From positions 1-54,643 of the forward strand of contig CAZKSJ010000004.1 in assembly GCA_964555515.1 (NCBI GenBank): 54,643 nt of DNA, given 5' to 3'. The notes beneath the pieces are model-generated. The model was not told the origin of the DNA. It saw only the letters and a program-made list of their open reading frames with translations, and searched no databases. Each line of letters begins with the position of its first letter. Position 1 is the stretch's first letter. Positions 18,023-26,505 of the stretch are shown in pieces. This DNA is from UBA1388 sp964555515. Lineage in GTDB: Bacteria; Patescibacteriota; Microgenomatia; UBA1400; PJMF01. Position numbers and translations under genes: made by a program.

Positions 18023-19477
18023 GTGACCGTTTATATCAAAATGTCTAGGTTATTAATTATTACTTTGATACTATTAATAATGCTTGTAAAGCATCATAAA
18101 TTGCGTGATATATTGAATATTATCCCAATAAGCAATTGGTGCACAATCGCGCTGTTAGCTTCCCACCCAAACAAAAGCCAACTGGTGACCGGTCTGTTGT
18201 TGCGACCAGTGAGGGTAAGTACATCTGAAGAGGTGTTTGCCAATGAAAAAATGCCCAATCAGCCCTTGTCATTATCGGCCGTGATTAGCAGTCATTGTGT
18301 GGTGACTGATAGCGGGTTAAAAAGTACAAAAATCACCGCTTCTAAGCATAATAAACCGCTTTGTTTCATTGCCGATTCGGTGATTGGGGGGTGGCGGAGC
18401 ATGTCAGCTTATTTTACTTTGCTTAGGCAAAAATTAGCAGAAATCTTCTTACAATTGTTACCTCAACCTCACGCGGGGATGGTGATTGCAGCCGTGCTAG
18501 GAGATAAGGGGTGGCTGAGTGATGAAGTTAGACCCCGATTTGAAACTACAGGGACGCAACATTTGTTAGCTACTTCCGGTTTGCATCTTTCCTTAATGAT
18601 TTCACTTGCCAAGAATTTCATCAGCTTTTTGCAAGGTAGGCGGCAAGCTAGTTTACTTTGGCTGTTGGCTAGCTGCTATGTCTTGATGGTAGGCTTGAGA
18701 ATTTCGTTGTTGAGAGCCTTTGGCATGCTGAGTTTATCTTTAATCGCCAGGTATGGAGTTTATCGGCAGTATGATGCGCTTAATGCGCTGGCTGTGGTCG
18801 CGGTCATCACTATGATTGTAGATCTGGAAACGATTACTTCCATCTCTTTCCTACTCAGTTTTGGGGCGACTTGGTCGATTATTTTGTATGCAGATCTCTT
18901 GGGTAGATTTCTCGCTATCCCTCAAGCTAGTCAAGTCTATGCCGATCTGTCGACAGCTGAAGATGATGCTACATCGAGTGCTAGCCATCACTCAAGTCAA
19001 TTTATCAAGCGGTTTATGACCGAGTTAGGTCAGCTAAATCGTTATATCAAGAGTCTGATCGTCGTTGGGATCGCTGCTCAGCTGGTGACCGCACCTTTGG
19101 TCTTGATCTTTTTTGGGGAGACGCCTTTATTGGCATTTGTGCCTTCCGCCATTTTAAGCTTGATCATGCCACTGCTACTTGGCGGAGAAGTGGTCATTGG
19201 CAGTGCTTATCTCTTGTTAGAACGGTGGTTAGTAAGTTCGTCTCTTGAATTATTTGCAATGCGTTTATTAGCCTGGTTACCAGCTGAGGTCTTTGCCCGT
19301 TTATTGGCTATTTTAGGACACAGGGGGTGGGGTTCAGTCCAGATTCAGCTCAACTACTTGATGTTATTGGTCTGGATTTATGGGCTATGGTTGCTGTATA
19401 AACTACTGAATCACCAGAGGAAAAAGTGCCAGTGCTGGCCACCGACATTGAGGAGCAACCTATCATGCTTCGCCTAA
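18023..19477 (+). CDS. comEC: ComEC membrane channel (competence domain only)
   Basis: Forms the channel that takes single-stranded DNA across the membrane. 484 residues from GTG 18023; an ATG at 18041 is also possible and neither has a clear ribosome site. An N-terminal hydrophobic and OB-like part is followed by the competence domain with the family signature TTGTQHLLATSGLHLSL (about 177-193), many membrane helices, and RISLLRAFGMLSL. In most bacteria the metallo-beta-lactamase domain is fused at the C-terminus; here it is a separate downstream gene whose start overlaps this one by 13 nt in another frame. Confidence 0.85.
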   Translation: MTVYIKMSRLLIITLILLIMLVKHHKLRDILNIIPISNWCTIALLASHPNKSQLVTGLLLRPVRVSTSEEVFANEKMPNQPLSLSAVISSHCVVTDSGLKSTKITASKHNKPLCFIADSVIGGWRSMSAYFTLLRQKLAEIFLQLLPQPHAGMVIAAVLGDKGWLSDEVRPRFETTGTQHLLATSGLHLSLMISLAKNFISFLQGRRQASLLWLLASCYVLMVGLRISLLRAFGMLSLSLIARYGVYRQYDALNALAVVAVITMIVDLETITSISFLLSFGATWSIILYADLLGRFLAIPQASQVYADLSTAEDDATSSASHHSSQFIKRFMTELGQLNRYIKSLIVVGIAAQLVTAPLVLIFFGETPLLAFVPSAILSLIMPLLLGGEVVIGSAYLLLERWLVSSSLELFAMRLLAWLPAEVFARLLAILGHRGWGSVQIQLNYLMLLVWIYGLWLLYKLLNHQRKKCQCWPPTLRSNLSCFA

Positions 19478-20397
19478 AAATCATACTAGTCTTGCTATTA
19501 GTCTTGTGGCTGATCCATGATCAGCTGCCAGACAAGAATCTGCATCTGGTGGTTTGTGATGTTGGCCAGGGAGATGCCATTTTAGTCAGCTACCGGTCGT
19601 GGCAGCTGTTGGTGGACGGTGGGCGTGGTACTCGGGTACTAAGCTGCCTAGGTAGAGAGATGCCTTTTTGGGATAAGGATCTTGAGGTACTAGTTGCCAC
19701 CCATCCAGATGCTGACCACATCGGGGGGCTAGACGAGGTTTTTCAGGTCTATAACGTCAAAAGCTTTATCAGAACTGAAGACACCAAAGATACGGCCGAT
19801 TTTGAGCGTCTGGTTGAGTTCGCCTCAAGAGAGAAATTGACGGGAAGCATTGAACTACGCCCCACGATTGGTCAAGATTTGAATCCCGATCCGCTGCTTG
19901 ATGTAATTGTAGTATTTCCTCAAGGAAGTGACCGTCAGCAGCTAGTACAAAATGCTGCTAATTCCGAAACACTATTATCGGATACAGAATCGGTATTAGT
20001 GACGGAGTTGGCCAGTAGTAAAAATGATTATAATAGCAGATCTATCGTACTATTATTGACCTATGGATCTTTCAGTGCATTATTGACCGGTGATTTGGAA
20101 ATTAGCGGTGAGCAAGCACTACTGCGAAGCGGCATGATAAAGCCGATAACAGTCTTAAAAGTAGGGCATCACGGGGCAAAAACTAGTACCTCAGCAGATT
20201 TTGTGAGTGTTCTTCGACCCGAAATTTCGGTGATCAGTGTGGGTGAAAATAACTCCTATGGTCACCCTTCACCCCAAGTTGTTGACTTACTTCGGCAAAA
20301 TGGCAGCAAAGTGTGGCGGACTGACCAATTAGGTACTATCGAAATTATCACAAATGGGCAGTGGGTGAAAACAAGCAATTTTTTCAAAATCCTATAA
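19465..20397 (+). CDS. ComEC-type metallo-beta-lactamase-fold nuclease, separate gene
   Basis: 310 residues from ATG 19465 (MLRLKIILVLL). One membrane helix (about 3-20) anchors a beta-lactamase-fold domain: HLVVCDVGQGDAILV, the metal motif THPDADHIGG, ALLTGDLE, KVGHHGAKTST and SVGENNSYGHPSP. These are the hallmarks of the ComEC C-terminal domain, proposed to degrade the non-transported strand. Metal-binding residues are intact. The 13-nt overlap with the channel gene suggests translational coupling, so the pair probably works as one ComEC. A sequencing frameshift is less likely, because this gene has its own start and hydrophobic anchor. Confidence 0.88.
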   Translation: MLRLKIILVLLLVLWLIHDQLPDKNLHLVVCDVGQGDAILVSYRSWQLLVDGGRGTRVLSCLGREMPFWDKDLEVLVATHPDADHIGGLDEVFQVYNVKSFIRTEDTKDTADFERLVEFASREKLTGSIELRPTIGQDLNPDPLLDVIVVFPQGSDRQQLVQNAANSETLLSDTESVLVTELASSKNDYNSRSIVLLLTYGSFSALLTGDLEISGEQALLRSGMIKPITVLKVGHHGAKTSTSADFVSVLRPEISVISVGENNSYGHPSPQVVDLLRQNGSKVWRTDQLGTIEIITNGQWVKTSNFFKIL

Positions 20398-21554
20398 ATT
20401 TGAAAATTGCCGTAATATTTTTCGATTCCGAAATAATCCCGAATAATTGTTAATTAATTTAATTTGATAGCAACTTATTGCCGCCAAATTTGAGTGATTG
20501 AGTTAAATATATCATAGTATATCGGGTGCAAAAATGGTGTTTTGTGGCGCGCACTGACGGCAATCGAAAGGTGCAAGGGTGAGGTAATGTTTGCAGGTTA
20601 GAAAACGCACTTCTGTCAAGAAGAATTGTGCTCATTTTTCAGCAACTAATTTTTTCAGAGTTAAGTTGGCACCAACGGCCCATGGGACGATCACTGCTAG
20701 CTGATCTGCATTGTTGGCTAATTGTATCTGCAATGTCGCTACCATAAGTTGCTGAAGTGGTTGACTTTGATGATGAGATTTGCCTCAATAGATCAAAATA
20801 TATCTGCCAGGATGATGTTTCCATGTCAATTCTCAGTCATTCGTCCATTTCTAGTTGAAACCGAAACAAAACCAAATACCAAAATTTATACTACCCAAAT
20901 TGAGTACAAAAATTAAGGCATATTAGCATATATATCAATCAGCTGGCCATGATAATGAAGAGTAAATAATATACTCAGAAATTTTCGCCTCACATTTGGG
21001 TGATGCCGATTGCAGACCGTAACTAGCAATTGTTTGATACTCAAAAGAACTCAGTCGTCTTTTCAATTCTGTCGGTTGACTTGTGCGTGATCAGCATGCC
21101 TGAATCTGTTGGATAGTTAGGCACCTACGCGTCGGGGTTCCGTGTGAATAGGACTTAGGCTGTCTCAACCCAACTGATTCTACTAGGTTTTGTTTTGGAC
21201 ATAGTTACATTTATTGTGGCAAAACTGTCACCACTTTGACGACCGAATTGATCAGGACTGGGTGCTGTGATCGCTGCTCGTGGTCAGCCCACTTACTTTC
21301 AGCGTGGCAATCGCGGCTCTATTTTTAATCAACATGATCGGGTGGTTCCCACCAAGATTCCAATAGCTTTCGCTACCGCTGCCACTACTTTTTGCTACCA
21401 CCCCCTAGAACATCGTCATCGTTCCAATCATTAACTTCCACCATCCAGAAAGACCGATTTTTGAAACTGACCAACTAAAGCGCTTTCTGACGATATCTTA
21501 TCTGGTGGGCGATTCAACACCCTTAAAATAGGCGCCTAATTCTTAAGTTGATAA

Positions 21555-21719
21555 CTAGAGCAACAAGGTCACGATCTTCTCTGCGCGACGATTGGCAAAG
21601 CGTTGGGAACTGGAACTGGGATCTAGCACGTGAGACTGCATTTTAGAGTTAATCGGCTTTATTGTTGATTGGGAATTACTCTCTACACGCTTATGATGAT
21701 CCAACTCTGACTGTGCCAT
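21555..21719 (-). CDS. Possible small basic protein (54 residues)
   Basis: ATG at 21719 and TAG at 21555. The product starts MAQSELDHHKR, is rich in Ser and basic residues, and ends in a short amphipathic helix (FANRRAEKIVTLLL). No family was recognised and there is no clear ribosome site. It may be a fragment of a decayed gene. Confidence 0.25.
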   Translation of the reverse strand: MAQSELDHHKRVESNSQSTIKPINSKMQSHVLDPSSSSQRFANRRAEKIVTLLL

Positions 21720-21765
21720 ATTTCAGATACTCAAAAAACTTCAGAAACTGATATATAAATTAACC

Positions 21766-21851
21766 TATTGATATCAAACTTGACATATTGATATATCAAA
21801 AAACTAGTCCACGCCAAATATGTCCTGATCTATTACTTAACCTATTGATAT
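21766..21851. promoter_or_regulatory. Cluster of TATTGATAT motifs and TTGAT palindromes
   Basis: TATTGATAT occurs at 21766-21774, 21786-21794 and 21843-21851. The first is part of the palindrome TTGATATCAA (21768-21777) and the second of TTGATATATCAA (21788-21799), with their centres about two helical turns apart. The spacing and symmetry fit a dimeric regulator's operator upstream of the peptidase gene. Confidence 0.4.
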
Positions 21852-21895
21852 AGACAACCAGTTGGTGGATCCGCAGATGGATCCGCCGCAAGAAC

Positions 21896-21909
21896 GGGTA
21901 TAATAACCC
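21896..21909 (+). promoter_or_regulatory. -10 box of the M16 peptidase, within a palindrome
   Basis: TATAAT at 21899-21904 ends 7 nt before the ATG and sits inside GGGTATAATAACCC (21896-21909), whose GGGT/ACCC ends are complementary. No good -35 is visible. The transcript is predicted to be leaderless. Confidence 0.5.
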
Positions 21910-21911
21910 TC

Positions 21912-23210
21912 ATGCTCAATTACGAACTTGAACACCACAATGGTTTGCCCGTACTTCTTATCAAAATGCCGGCGGTCAAGTCGGTGACCTCATTAGTGTT
22001 GGCTAACACCGGCTCCCGCTTCGAGCTGCCAGAGCAAGCGGGCATTGCTCATTTTTTTGAGCACATGGTGTTCAAAGGAACGGCCAAGTACCCAACTCCT
22101 CAAGAGCTGGCCAGCACGATTGATGCGATTGGTGCTGACTTTAATGCCTTCACCAGCAAGGAGTACACTGGGTACTACGTCAAGTCGGCCAGCAATCACC
22201 TGGAGAAAGCGTTGGACGTCTTGAGCGATATGATTTTACAGCCAGCTCTTAGGCAAGAAGATATTGACCGCGAAAAAGGTGTGATCATTGAAGAAATCAA
22301 CATGTATCGTGATAACCCCATGTACCACGTGGGCAGCCTCTTTGAGCAGCTGGTTTACCAAGATTTTGGCCTCAAGCACGACATCATTGGTACCAAGGAG
22401 ACGGTGAGTAGTCTCACCACAGATCACTTTAAGCAATTCCTCGCCGATTGGTATGGGTTGCCCAATCTACTAGTCGTGTTGGCGGGCGACGAAAGTCTGC
22501 TTAGTCAGCCAAGCACCAAGCAGCTCATCAAGGAGGCTTTTGCCAAACACACCGAGCAGCCCAGGATTGCTGCCAAGGCAAAAGTGGATGGTTACTTGTC
22601 TCAAGCGCCATTTGCTGCTGAGCAGCTGCACGTTGAAAAGAAGGAGACCGAGCAGGCGCACCTGATCATGGGTTGGCCTGGTTTACCGCGTGCCACCAAG
22701 TTCAGGCCAGTACTGTCGGTGCTGGGGACAGTCTTGGGTGGCAACATGAGCTCTCGGTTGTTTTCGGAAGTGAGAGAAAAGCGAGGGCTTTGTTACTACA
22801 TTCGGTCTGATGTAGATTATTACCATGAGACAGGCCTCGTGGGAGCTTCGGCGGGGGTGGATCCAGAGAGAGTGTACGAGGCCGTCAAGGTGATCATCGA
22901 CGAATTTGACCAGTTGGCGGCAGCCTCAAAACCCGTCACACCTGAAGAGTTGACGCGTGCCAAGGAATACATTCGGGGCACGATGACGCTGTCATTTGAA
23001 AACAGCAAATCCGTAGCGCAACACTTTGGCATCAGGCAGCTGCTTCTCAATCAAGTGGAGAGTTTAGAAGAAACACTGGCCAAAATTGATCAAGTCAGCC
23101 TAGATGACCTGCACCAGTTGGCAAAACAGCTGTTTGTTGGTCAGCGGCCAAAGCTGGCGGTGATCGGTCCATTTGAGGACAAAGAGAAGTTTGCTGAGTT
23201 ACTCAAGTAG
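21912..23210 (+). CDS. M16 family zinc peptidase (processing-peptidase-like)
   Basis: 432 residues, the usual size of single-chain M16B peptidases. The inverted zinc motif HFFEH is at residues 47-51, and the distal glutamate lies in VIIEEINMYRD (about 125-130). The C-terminal half has the family's second-domain signature (GGNMSSRLFSEVREKRGLCYY) with the substrate-binding Arg-Tyr region. Members cleave peptides or signal sequences; the substrate here is unknown. It is a single gene with its own promoter, 412 nt upstream of ndk. Confidence 0.92.
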   Translation: MLNYELEHHNGLPVLLIKMPAVKSVTSLVLANTGSRFELPEQAGIAHFFEHMVFKGTAKYPTPQELASTIDAIGADFNAFTSKEYTGYYVKSASNHLEKALDVLSDMILQPALRQEDIDREKGVIIEEINMYRDNPMYHVGSLFEQLVYQDFGLKHDIIGTKETVSSLTTDHFKQFLADWYGLPNLLVVLAGDESLLSQPSTKQLIKEAFAKHTEQPRIAAKAKVDGYLSQAPFAAEQLHVEKKETEQAHLIMGWPGLPRATKFRPVLSVLGTVLGGNMSSRLFSEVREKRGLCYYIRSDVDYYHETGLVGASAGVDPERVYEAVKVIIDEFDQLAAASKPVTPEELTRAKEYIRGTMTLSFENSKSVAQHFGIRQLLLNQVESLEETLAKIDQVSLDDLHQLAKQLFVGQRPKLAVIGPFEDKEKFAELLK

Positions 23211-23623
23211 TTTGTCAATTTTTGACACCAGATTGTTGAACTGGAAAGAAGCTTGTCCTAGCAATTTGGCAGCTTATGAGCTTGCAGCTGAATTTTGTCG
23301 ATTTGCTCAAGTAGTTTGTCGATTCGCTGGATAATTTATCGATCCCCAGAGCGCAACCTCTTTTACAGCATTACTTGAGTTCGATTGCGAGATTCAATAG
23401 CCTCACTTAATGGGATAATCTGTCAGTCAATTCACTCGTCGAGTCTTGAGTTTGATCGATTTTGACACTTGTCGGCTGACACGAAACCCTGGCCACCAAA
23501 AAACTTTTTTTGCAATATAATGAGGGGCGTCAGGTGAATTCAGTAAAAGTTAGTTGGAATAAGTAGCCATCCACGGACTTAGCATCTCAAGTAGGAGCGG
23601 CAACCAAATAGAAGGAGCACACC
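23211..23623 (+). promoter_or_regulatory. ndk upstream region with promoter and 100-nt leader
   Basis: A 15-nt direct repeat CTCAAGTAGTTTGTC occurs near 23203 and again near 23308. TATAAT at 23516-23521 is a good -10 with no clear -35, giving a leader of about 95 nt ending in the strong ribosome site AGAAGGAG. This long leader contrasts with the very short ones elsewhere in the window. Confidence 0.45.
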
Positions 23624-24094
23624 ATGCAAATGTCCAGAACTGCAGTCTTAGTCAAGCCAGACGGTTTACAACGGGGCTTAATCGGCGAGATCATCAGCCG
23701 CTTTGAACGAAAAGGTTTGAAGCTGGTGGGGATGAAAATGGTGTCACTGAGTGATGATCAGCTATCCGATTGGTACGCCGAGCACAAGGATAAGAGCTTT
23801 TTTGGAGATTTGAAGTCATTTATGGCCTCGATGCCCATTGTGGCCATGGTTTGGGAGGGGATAGACGCCGTGCCAGTGGTGCGCAAATTAATCGGCACCA
23901 CGTCTGGTAGAGAAGCAGAGGCGGGCTCCATCAGGGGCGACTTTGGGATGAGCCAACAGCTCAACCTGATTCACGCTTCGGCCAAAGACGAAGATGCCCG
24001 CCGCGAAATTAGAATTGTGTTTGATGACGACGAGCTTTTTGATTACCACGGAGCGATGGAGTGCGTCATCTACGCCGACTACGAGCGGAATTAG
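23624..24094 (+). CDS. ndk: Nucleoside diphosphate kinase
   Basis: Transfers the gamma phosphate between nucleoside triphosphates and diphosphates. 156 residues. It opens with RTAVLVKPDGLQRGLIGEI, has the phosphate-binding RKLIGTTSGREAEAGSIRGDFG, and the catalytic histidine H117 in NLIHASAKDED; the usual form is HGSDS, so the residues just after the histidine are variant. A few residues longer than the common 140-150. The ribosome site AGAAGGAG lies 7 nt before the ATG. Confidence 0.97.
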   Translation: MQMSRTAVLVKPDGLQRGLIGEIISRFERKGLKLVGMKMVSLSDDQLSDWYAEHKDKSFFGDLKSFMASMPIVAMVWEGIDAVPVVRKLIGTTSGREAEAGSIRGDFGMSQQLNLIHASAKDEDARREIRIVFDDDELFDYHGAMECVIYADYERN

Positions 24095-24095
24095 G

Positions 24096-24168
24096 TGTCA
24101 GCACTGGGACTTGAACCCAGATCGTAGGTTCCGGAAACCTATGTTCTATCCAATTGAACTATGCCGAC
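24096..24168 (-). tRNA. tRNA-Arg (anticodon CCG)
   Basis: The minus strand folds as a cloverleaf. Acceptor GTCGGCA pairs with TGCTGAC, the anticodon stem TAGGT/ACCTA encloses loop TTCCGGA (anticodon CCG, reading CGG), and the T arm is CTGGG-TTCAAGT-CCCAG. The discriminator is A and CCA is not encoded. It starts 1 nt after the ndk stop, on the opposite strand. Confidence 0.93.
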
Positions 24169-24177
24169 TCATTAAGG

Positions 24178-24249
24178 TGTCCCCACCAGGACTCGAACCT
24201 GGATTTAGGGTTTAGGAAACCCTTGTTCTATCCCTTGAACTATGGGAAC
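24178..24249 (-). tRNA. tRNA-Arg (anticodon CCT)
   Basis: Cloverleaf on the minus strand. Acceptor GTTCCCA pairs with TGGGGAC (one G-T pair), the anticodon stem AGGGT/ACCCT encloses loop TTCCTAA (anticodon CCT, reading AGG), and the T arm is CCAGG-TTCGAGT-CCTGG. The discriminator is A, with no encoded CCA. It lies 9 nt from the other tRNA-Arg, probably in one transcript. Confidence 0.93.
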
Positions 24250-24283
24250 TCGATCCAATCAACAAGTGATATTATACCTTGAA

Positions 24284-24520
24284 TTAGGATTGAAGGAGTT
24301 GTTTTAATTGGTTTTCAATTGTCCCATATTCTAGCCTTAGTTGTTCTAGCCGGATTGGGTCATCGACAGCTTTAATCCAATCTTCAGGCACACTATTTTC
24401 AATGGCTAGAATTTGTTGGCCAATGGCTGCCAATTTTGCGGTGAGTTCTTTCACTTTTTCCGCTGTTAGCGTTCGCCTGCTTTCTGGATTGTTGTGGGTG
24501 GCTTCTGGATTGTTGATCAT
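24284..24520 (-). CDS. Small coiled-coil protein, function unknown
   Basis: 78 residues. After an Asn/Pro/Glu-rich start it has a heptad-like helical stretch (TAEKVKELTAKLAAIGQQI) and a second helix ending LEYGTIENQLKQLL. A good ribosome site AAGGAG lies 8 nt before the ATG, which supports it being a real gene. No family was recognised. Confidence 0.6.
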   Translation of the reverse strand: MINNPEATHNNPESRRTLTAEKVKELTAKLAAIGQQILAIENSVPEDWIKAVDDPIRLEQLRLEYGTIENQLKQLLQS

Positions 24521-24642
24521 GGTTGACTCCTTGTAGGTAATAGCTACTAATCACAATGGGTTTGATCGCAGATGATCTTAACGAGCAAAGCAGAAAAAGT
24601 AAACTAGTGTCTAGTCAAATTGAAAGGGAAGGGGGGAAAGGT

Positions 24643-24903
24643 TTAGCTGTCGATGATGGTGTCGTCAATAAGCTGGATGATGTCGGCTCGCTGTTGATCG
24701 TTGAAATCTGGTTGACTGATCTTTTCCTTAATCCGCAGCAATAGGTTATATAACCCGTCGATTTCGAGCTCTCTATGTTTTAAAGTTTGTCCCAGCAATT
24801 CGATAATTATACCTCGCTCTCGTAGGCTTTCTATCAGCGAAAATTCAGGAATTTGGGTTCCATTTGAGGAAGAATCAGTGGATCGTTCAAGAGCTGAAAT
24901 CAT
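24643..24903 (-). CDS. Small acidic helical protein, function unknown
   Basis: 86 residues, mostly predicted helix (SLIESLRERGIIIELLG, ELEIDGLYNLLLRIKEKI) with an acidic C-terminus. It lies 22 nt downstream of the VapC-like gene on the same strand, so it may be the last gene of that operon. No known family was recognised. Confidence 0.5.
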   Translation of the reverse strand: MISALERSTDSSSNGTQIPEFSLIESLRERGIIIELLGQTLKHRELEIDGLYNLLLRIKEKISQPDFNDQQRADIIQLIDDTIIDS

Positions 24904-24925
24904 TAACCCGAATTGTATGCAAAGA

Positions 24926-25312
24926 TTAATTTTTGTACAGTTCTAAATCGGTAATCTTCGCAAAGTGCTTACTGTTAAGGGTGTATAGTTGGGCGTCGTT
25001 GAAAATACATGTGGCGGCGATTGCGGCATCAGCAAGTTCAATGGGTGAACCCAAGTCCCTCGCAATAATTCCTGCCAGCTCAGCTATTTTGGTGTCATAA
25101 CCCAACAATTTTAGGGGGGCGATGACGTTAAGCATAGCTTGTAGTTTTTGATTATCTCTCGTGCTACTGCCCTCATACAGTTCCTGAATAGAAATTACAG
25201 ACAAATAAATGTTGTCTCGACCCTCTTTTTTGATAAGTCTTGACAACTGGCTCTCACTTTTGGAGGTCAGTCTTAAGTGGTCAATAATGATATTTGTATC
25301 AATGACTACCAA
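24926..25312 (-). CDS. vapC: VapC-like PIN-domain toxin ribonuclease
   Basis: 128 residues, the normal VapC length. The acidic PIN residues are in place: D5 in VVIDTNIIIDHL, E44 in ISIQELYEG, and D93 in ELADAAIAATC. A further Asn/Ser segment (LYTLNSKHFAKI) is typical of the C-terminal part. VapC toxins cut RNA, often tRNA or rRNA. It overlaps the antitoxin gene by 7 nt. Confidence 0.9.
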   Translation of the reverse strand: MVVIDTNIIIDHLRLTSKSESQLSRLIKKEGRDNIYLSVISIQELYEGSSTRDNQKLQAMLNVIAPLKLLGYDTKIAELAGIIARDLGSPIELADAAIAATCIFNDAQLYTLNSKHFAKITDLELYKN

Positions 25313-25602
25313 GCTTGCTTTCTGTCGAGCGATGCTTTAAGTTCAATAGATTCTTTAGATTTATTTTCAGGATCAATTTTCCCCCACGCACCTTTTGTAG
25401 CCTCCAGTACTTTTAGGTACATTTCGTCTGAACCTACATAAGTTTGAGGTAGTACATCAGCAATGGGTTCAATAAAGATTCCATTGTATTTAGGTGTGAT
25501 ATTGAGAGCTACGCCTGAACTGATACCAAACAATTCTCTGTACTTTTGTGGTATGACGATTTGGCCTTTACTGTTGGCATTAACTAGCTCTCCAATTTTC
25601 AT
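25306..25602 (-). CDS. vapB: AbrB/MazE-type antitoxin of the VapBC pair
   Basis: 98 residues. The N-terminal swapped-hairpin DNA-binding domain is clear (NANSKGQIVIPQKYRELFGI), followed by a C-terminal part that would bind the toxin. It is the first gene of the pair and probably represses its own promoter. A TATAAT-like box (around 25610-25615 on the minus strand) lies close to the start. Confidence 0.88.
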   Translation of the reverse strand: MKIGELVNANSKGQIVIPQKYRELFGISSGVALNITPKYNGIFIEPIADVLPQTYVGSDEMYLKVLEATKGAWGKIDPENKSKESIELKASLDRKQAW

Positions 25603-25791
25603 ACTAGTAGTATAATATTACAAACTTGGATTGTAAATAGTCGTTTGGGTGGAGCAAGACACTGATCGATCTTAACGCAATCATCAATCCCGCTGCCGAC
25701 TCAACAGTCAACGTCGCAATCTGTTCAACAATCGCCACAAGACTAATCAAGAGTTACAATATTGGCAGAGAAGCAAAGAGGAAATTAACAA

Positions 25792-26112
25792 ATGACAACT
25801 AAATCAAACCCAGCTTGGCAAATCTATTGCAGCGATGTGGGTGTGACATTGTTTAGTAGCGTCAGGCCTGGGCGAAGCACAGGTGAATTGAGTAAAAGCT
25901 CGAGGGCAAAAGACACAAAATCAGGTGAGATCAGAATGACTCATGTTCCAACTGGAATTAGTGTCATGGGTTATGTTCCAGCTGGAAATTATTCAAAAAA
26001 ATTCTGGAAACAAGAGCAGCGAAAAGTTGAAGACAAACTGTTTGTGTTGTTGGAAGCAAAAATAGCCAAACAACTCAGAATTCCTGGATATTTACCAAAA
26101 AGTGTAGAATAA
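25792..26112 (+). CDS. Small protein with a release-factor-like (RF-1 domain) segment lacking GGQ
   Basis: 106 residues with a purine-rich ribosome site (AAAGAGGAA). The segment GEIRMTHVPTGISV (about 47-60), followed by a basic helix (KKFWKQEQRKVEDKLFVLLEAKI), resembles the RF-1 domain of class I release factors and ArfB/PrfH proteins, where VR.TH.PTGI.V precedes the C-terminal helix. The region that should hold GGQ reads VRPGRSTGELSKSS, so peptidyl-tRNA hydrolysis by that motif is not expected. The assignment is tentative; it may instead be an unrelated accessory protein. Confidence 0.55.
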   Translation: MTTKSNPAWQIYCSDVGVTLFSSVRPGRSTGELSKSSRAKDTKSGEIRMTHVPTGISVMGYVPAGNYSKKFWKQEQRKVEDKLFVLLEAKIAKQLRIPGYLPKSVE

Positions 26113-26192
26113 AAAATGGGCTGATTGAAGTTTGCTAGCTGGGTTACAATATGGGAGTCTTGGTGATTCTTAACTTGGAGTTTTAAATATAG

Positions 26193-26267
26193 CGGGGAGT
26201 AGCTCAGATGGCTTAGAGTGCGCGATTCGGGTTCGCGAGGTCGCAGGTTCGAGTCCTGTCTCCCCGA
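26193..26267 (+). tRNA. tRNA-Pro (anticodon CGG)
   Basis: Acceptor CGGGGAG pairs with CTCCCCG, the anticodon stem CGCGA/TCGCG encloses TTCGGGT (anticodon CGG, reading CCG), and the T arm is GCAGG-TTCGAGT-CCTGT. The discriminator is A and CCA is not encoded. Its 3' end is repeated twice downstream. Confidence 0.92.
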
Positions 26268-26269
26268 CA
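26251..26269 (+). repeat. tRNA-Pro 3' end, copy 1 of a 19-nt direct repeat
   Basis: GAGTCCTGTCTCCCCGACA here is the 3' end of tRNA-Pro. Exact copies lie at 26404-26422 and 27908-27926, each preceded by extra G residues. The arrangement resembles attachment-site duplication by an integrated element. Confidence 0.75.
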
Positions 26270-26278
26270 AAATAAGAA

Positions 26279-26305
26279 ACAGCCTTGCGCTGGTTTTTTA
26301 TTTTG
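26279..26305 (+). terminator. Probable terminator of tRNA-Pro
   Basis: A short stem CAGC (26280-26283) / GCTG (26289-26292) is followed by a T-rich tract (TTTTTTATTTT), 12 nt after the tRNA. Confidence 0.55.
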
Positions 26306-26403
26306 TGGAGACAAAGGTAAGAAGCTTTGGTTCTGCCGCCAAGCGAGCTGGGAATATTGTTTGATGATGAGAAACGAAGCGCGTGGCTAATCCCCGGAGG
26401 GGG

Positions 26404-26422
26404 GAGTCCTGTCTCCCCGACA
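26404..26422 (+). repeat. Copy 2 of the tRNA-Pro 3'-end repeat
   Basis: Exact 19-nt copy of the tRNA-Pro 3' end, preceded by GGAGGG. It can fold as GGGGAG/CTCCCC. The preceding 110 nt do not form a full tRNA. Confidence 0.75.
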
Positions 26423-26505
26423 GATGATAACCTTGAGAAAAATACTCGAGAGAAATCAACAGGGTAGAATCCCAAAAGTTTTTTGTTAGTGGTAAAGTAA
26501 GTGTG

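Larger units (their letters stand above)
20398..21911. other. 1.5 kb gene-poor region with decayed-looking coding pieces
   Basis: No convincing gene. On the minus strand two short frames look more protein-like than chance: 21252-21401 (GTG start, 49 codons, contains GGNHPIMLIKNRAAI) and 21555-21719 (ATG start, 54 codons, contains QRFANRRAEKIVTLL). They could be small genes or remnants of a lost gene. No tmRNA, RNase P or SRP RNA signature was recognised. The last 150 bp hold palindromic motifs and the promoter of the M16 peptidase. Confidence 0.4.

Noticed and set aside
20398..21911. tmRNA, RNase P RNA or SRP RNA in the 1.5 kb gene-poor region
   Set aside because: No tag-peptide frame, tRNA-like ends or conserved helices were recognised on either strand.
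26398..26424. GGGGAG/CTCCCC hairpins as terminators
   Set aside because: No T-run follows; the sequence is explained as copies of the tRNA-Pro 3' end.
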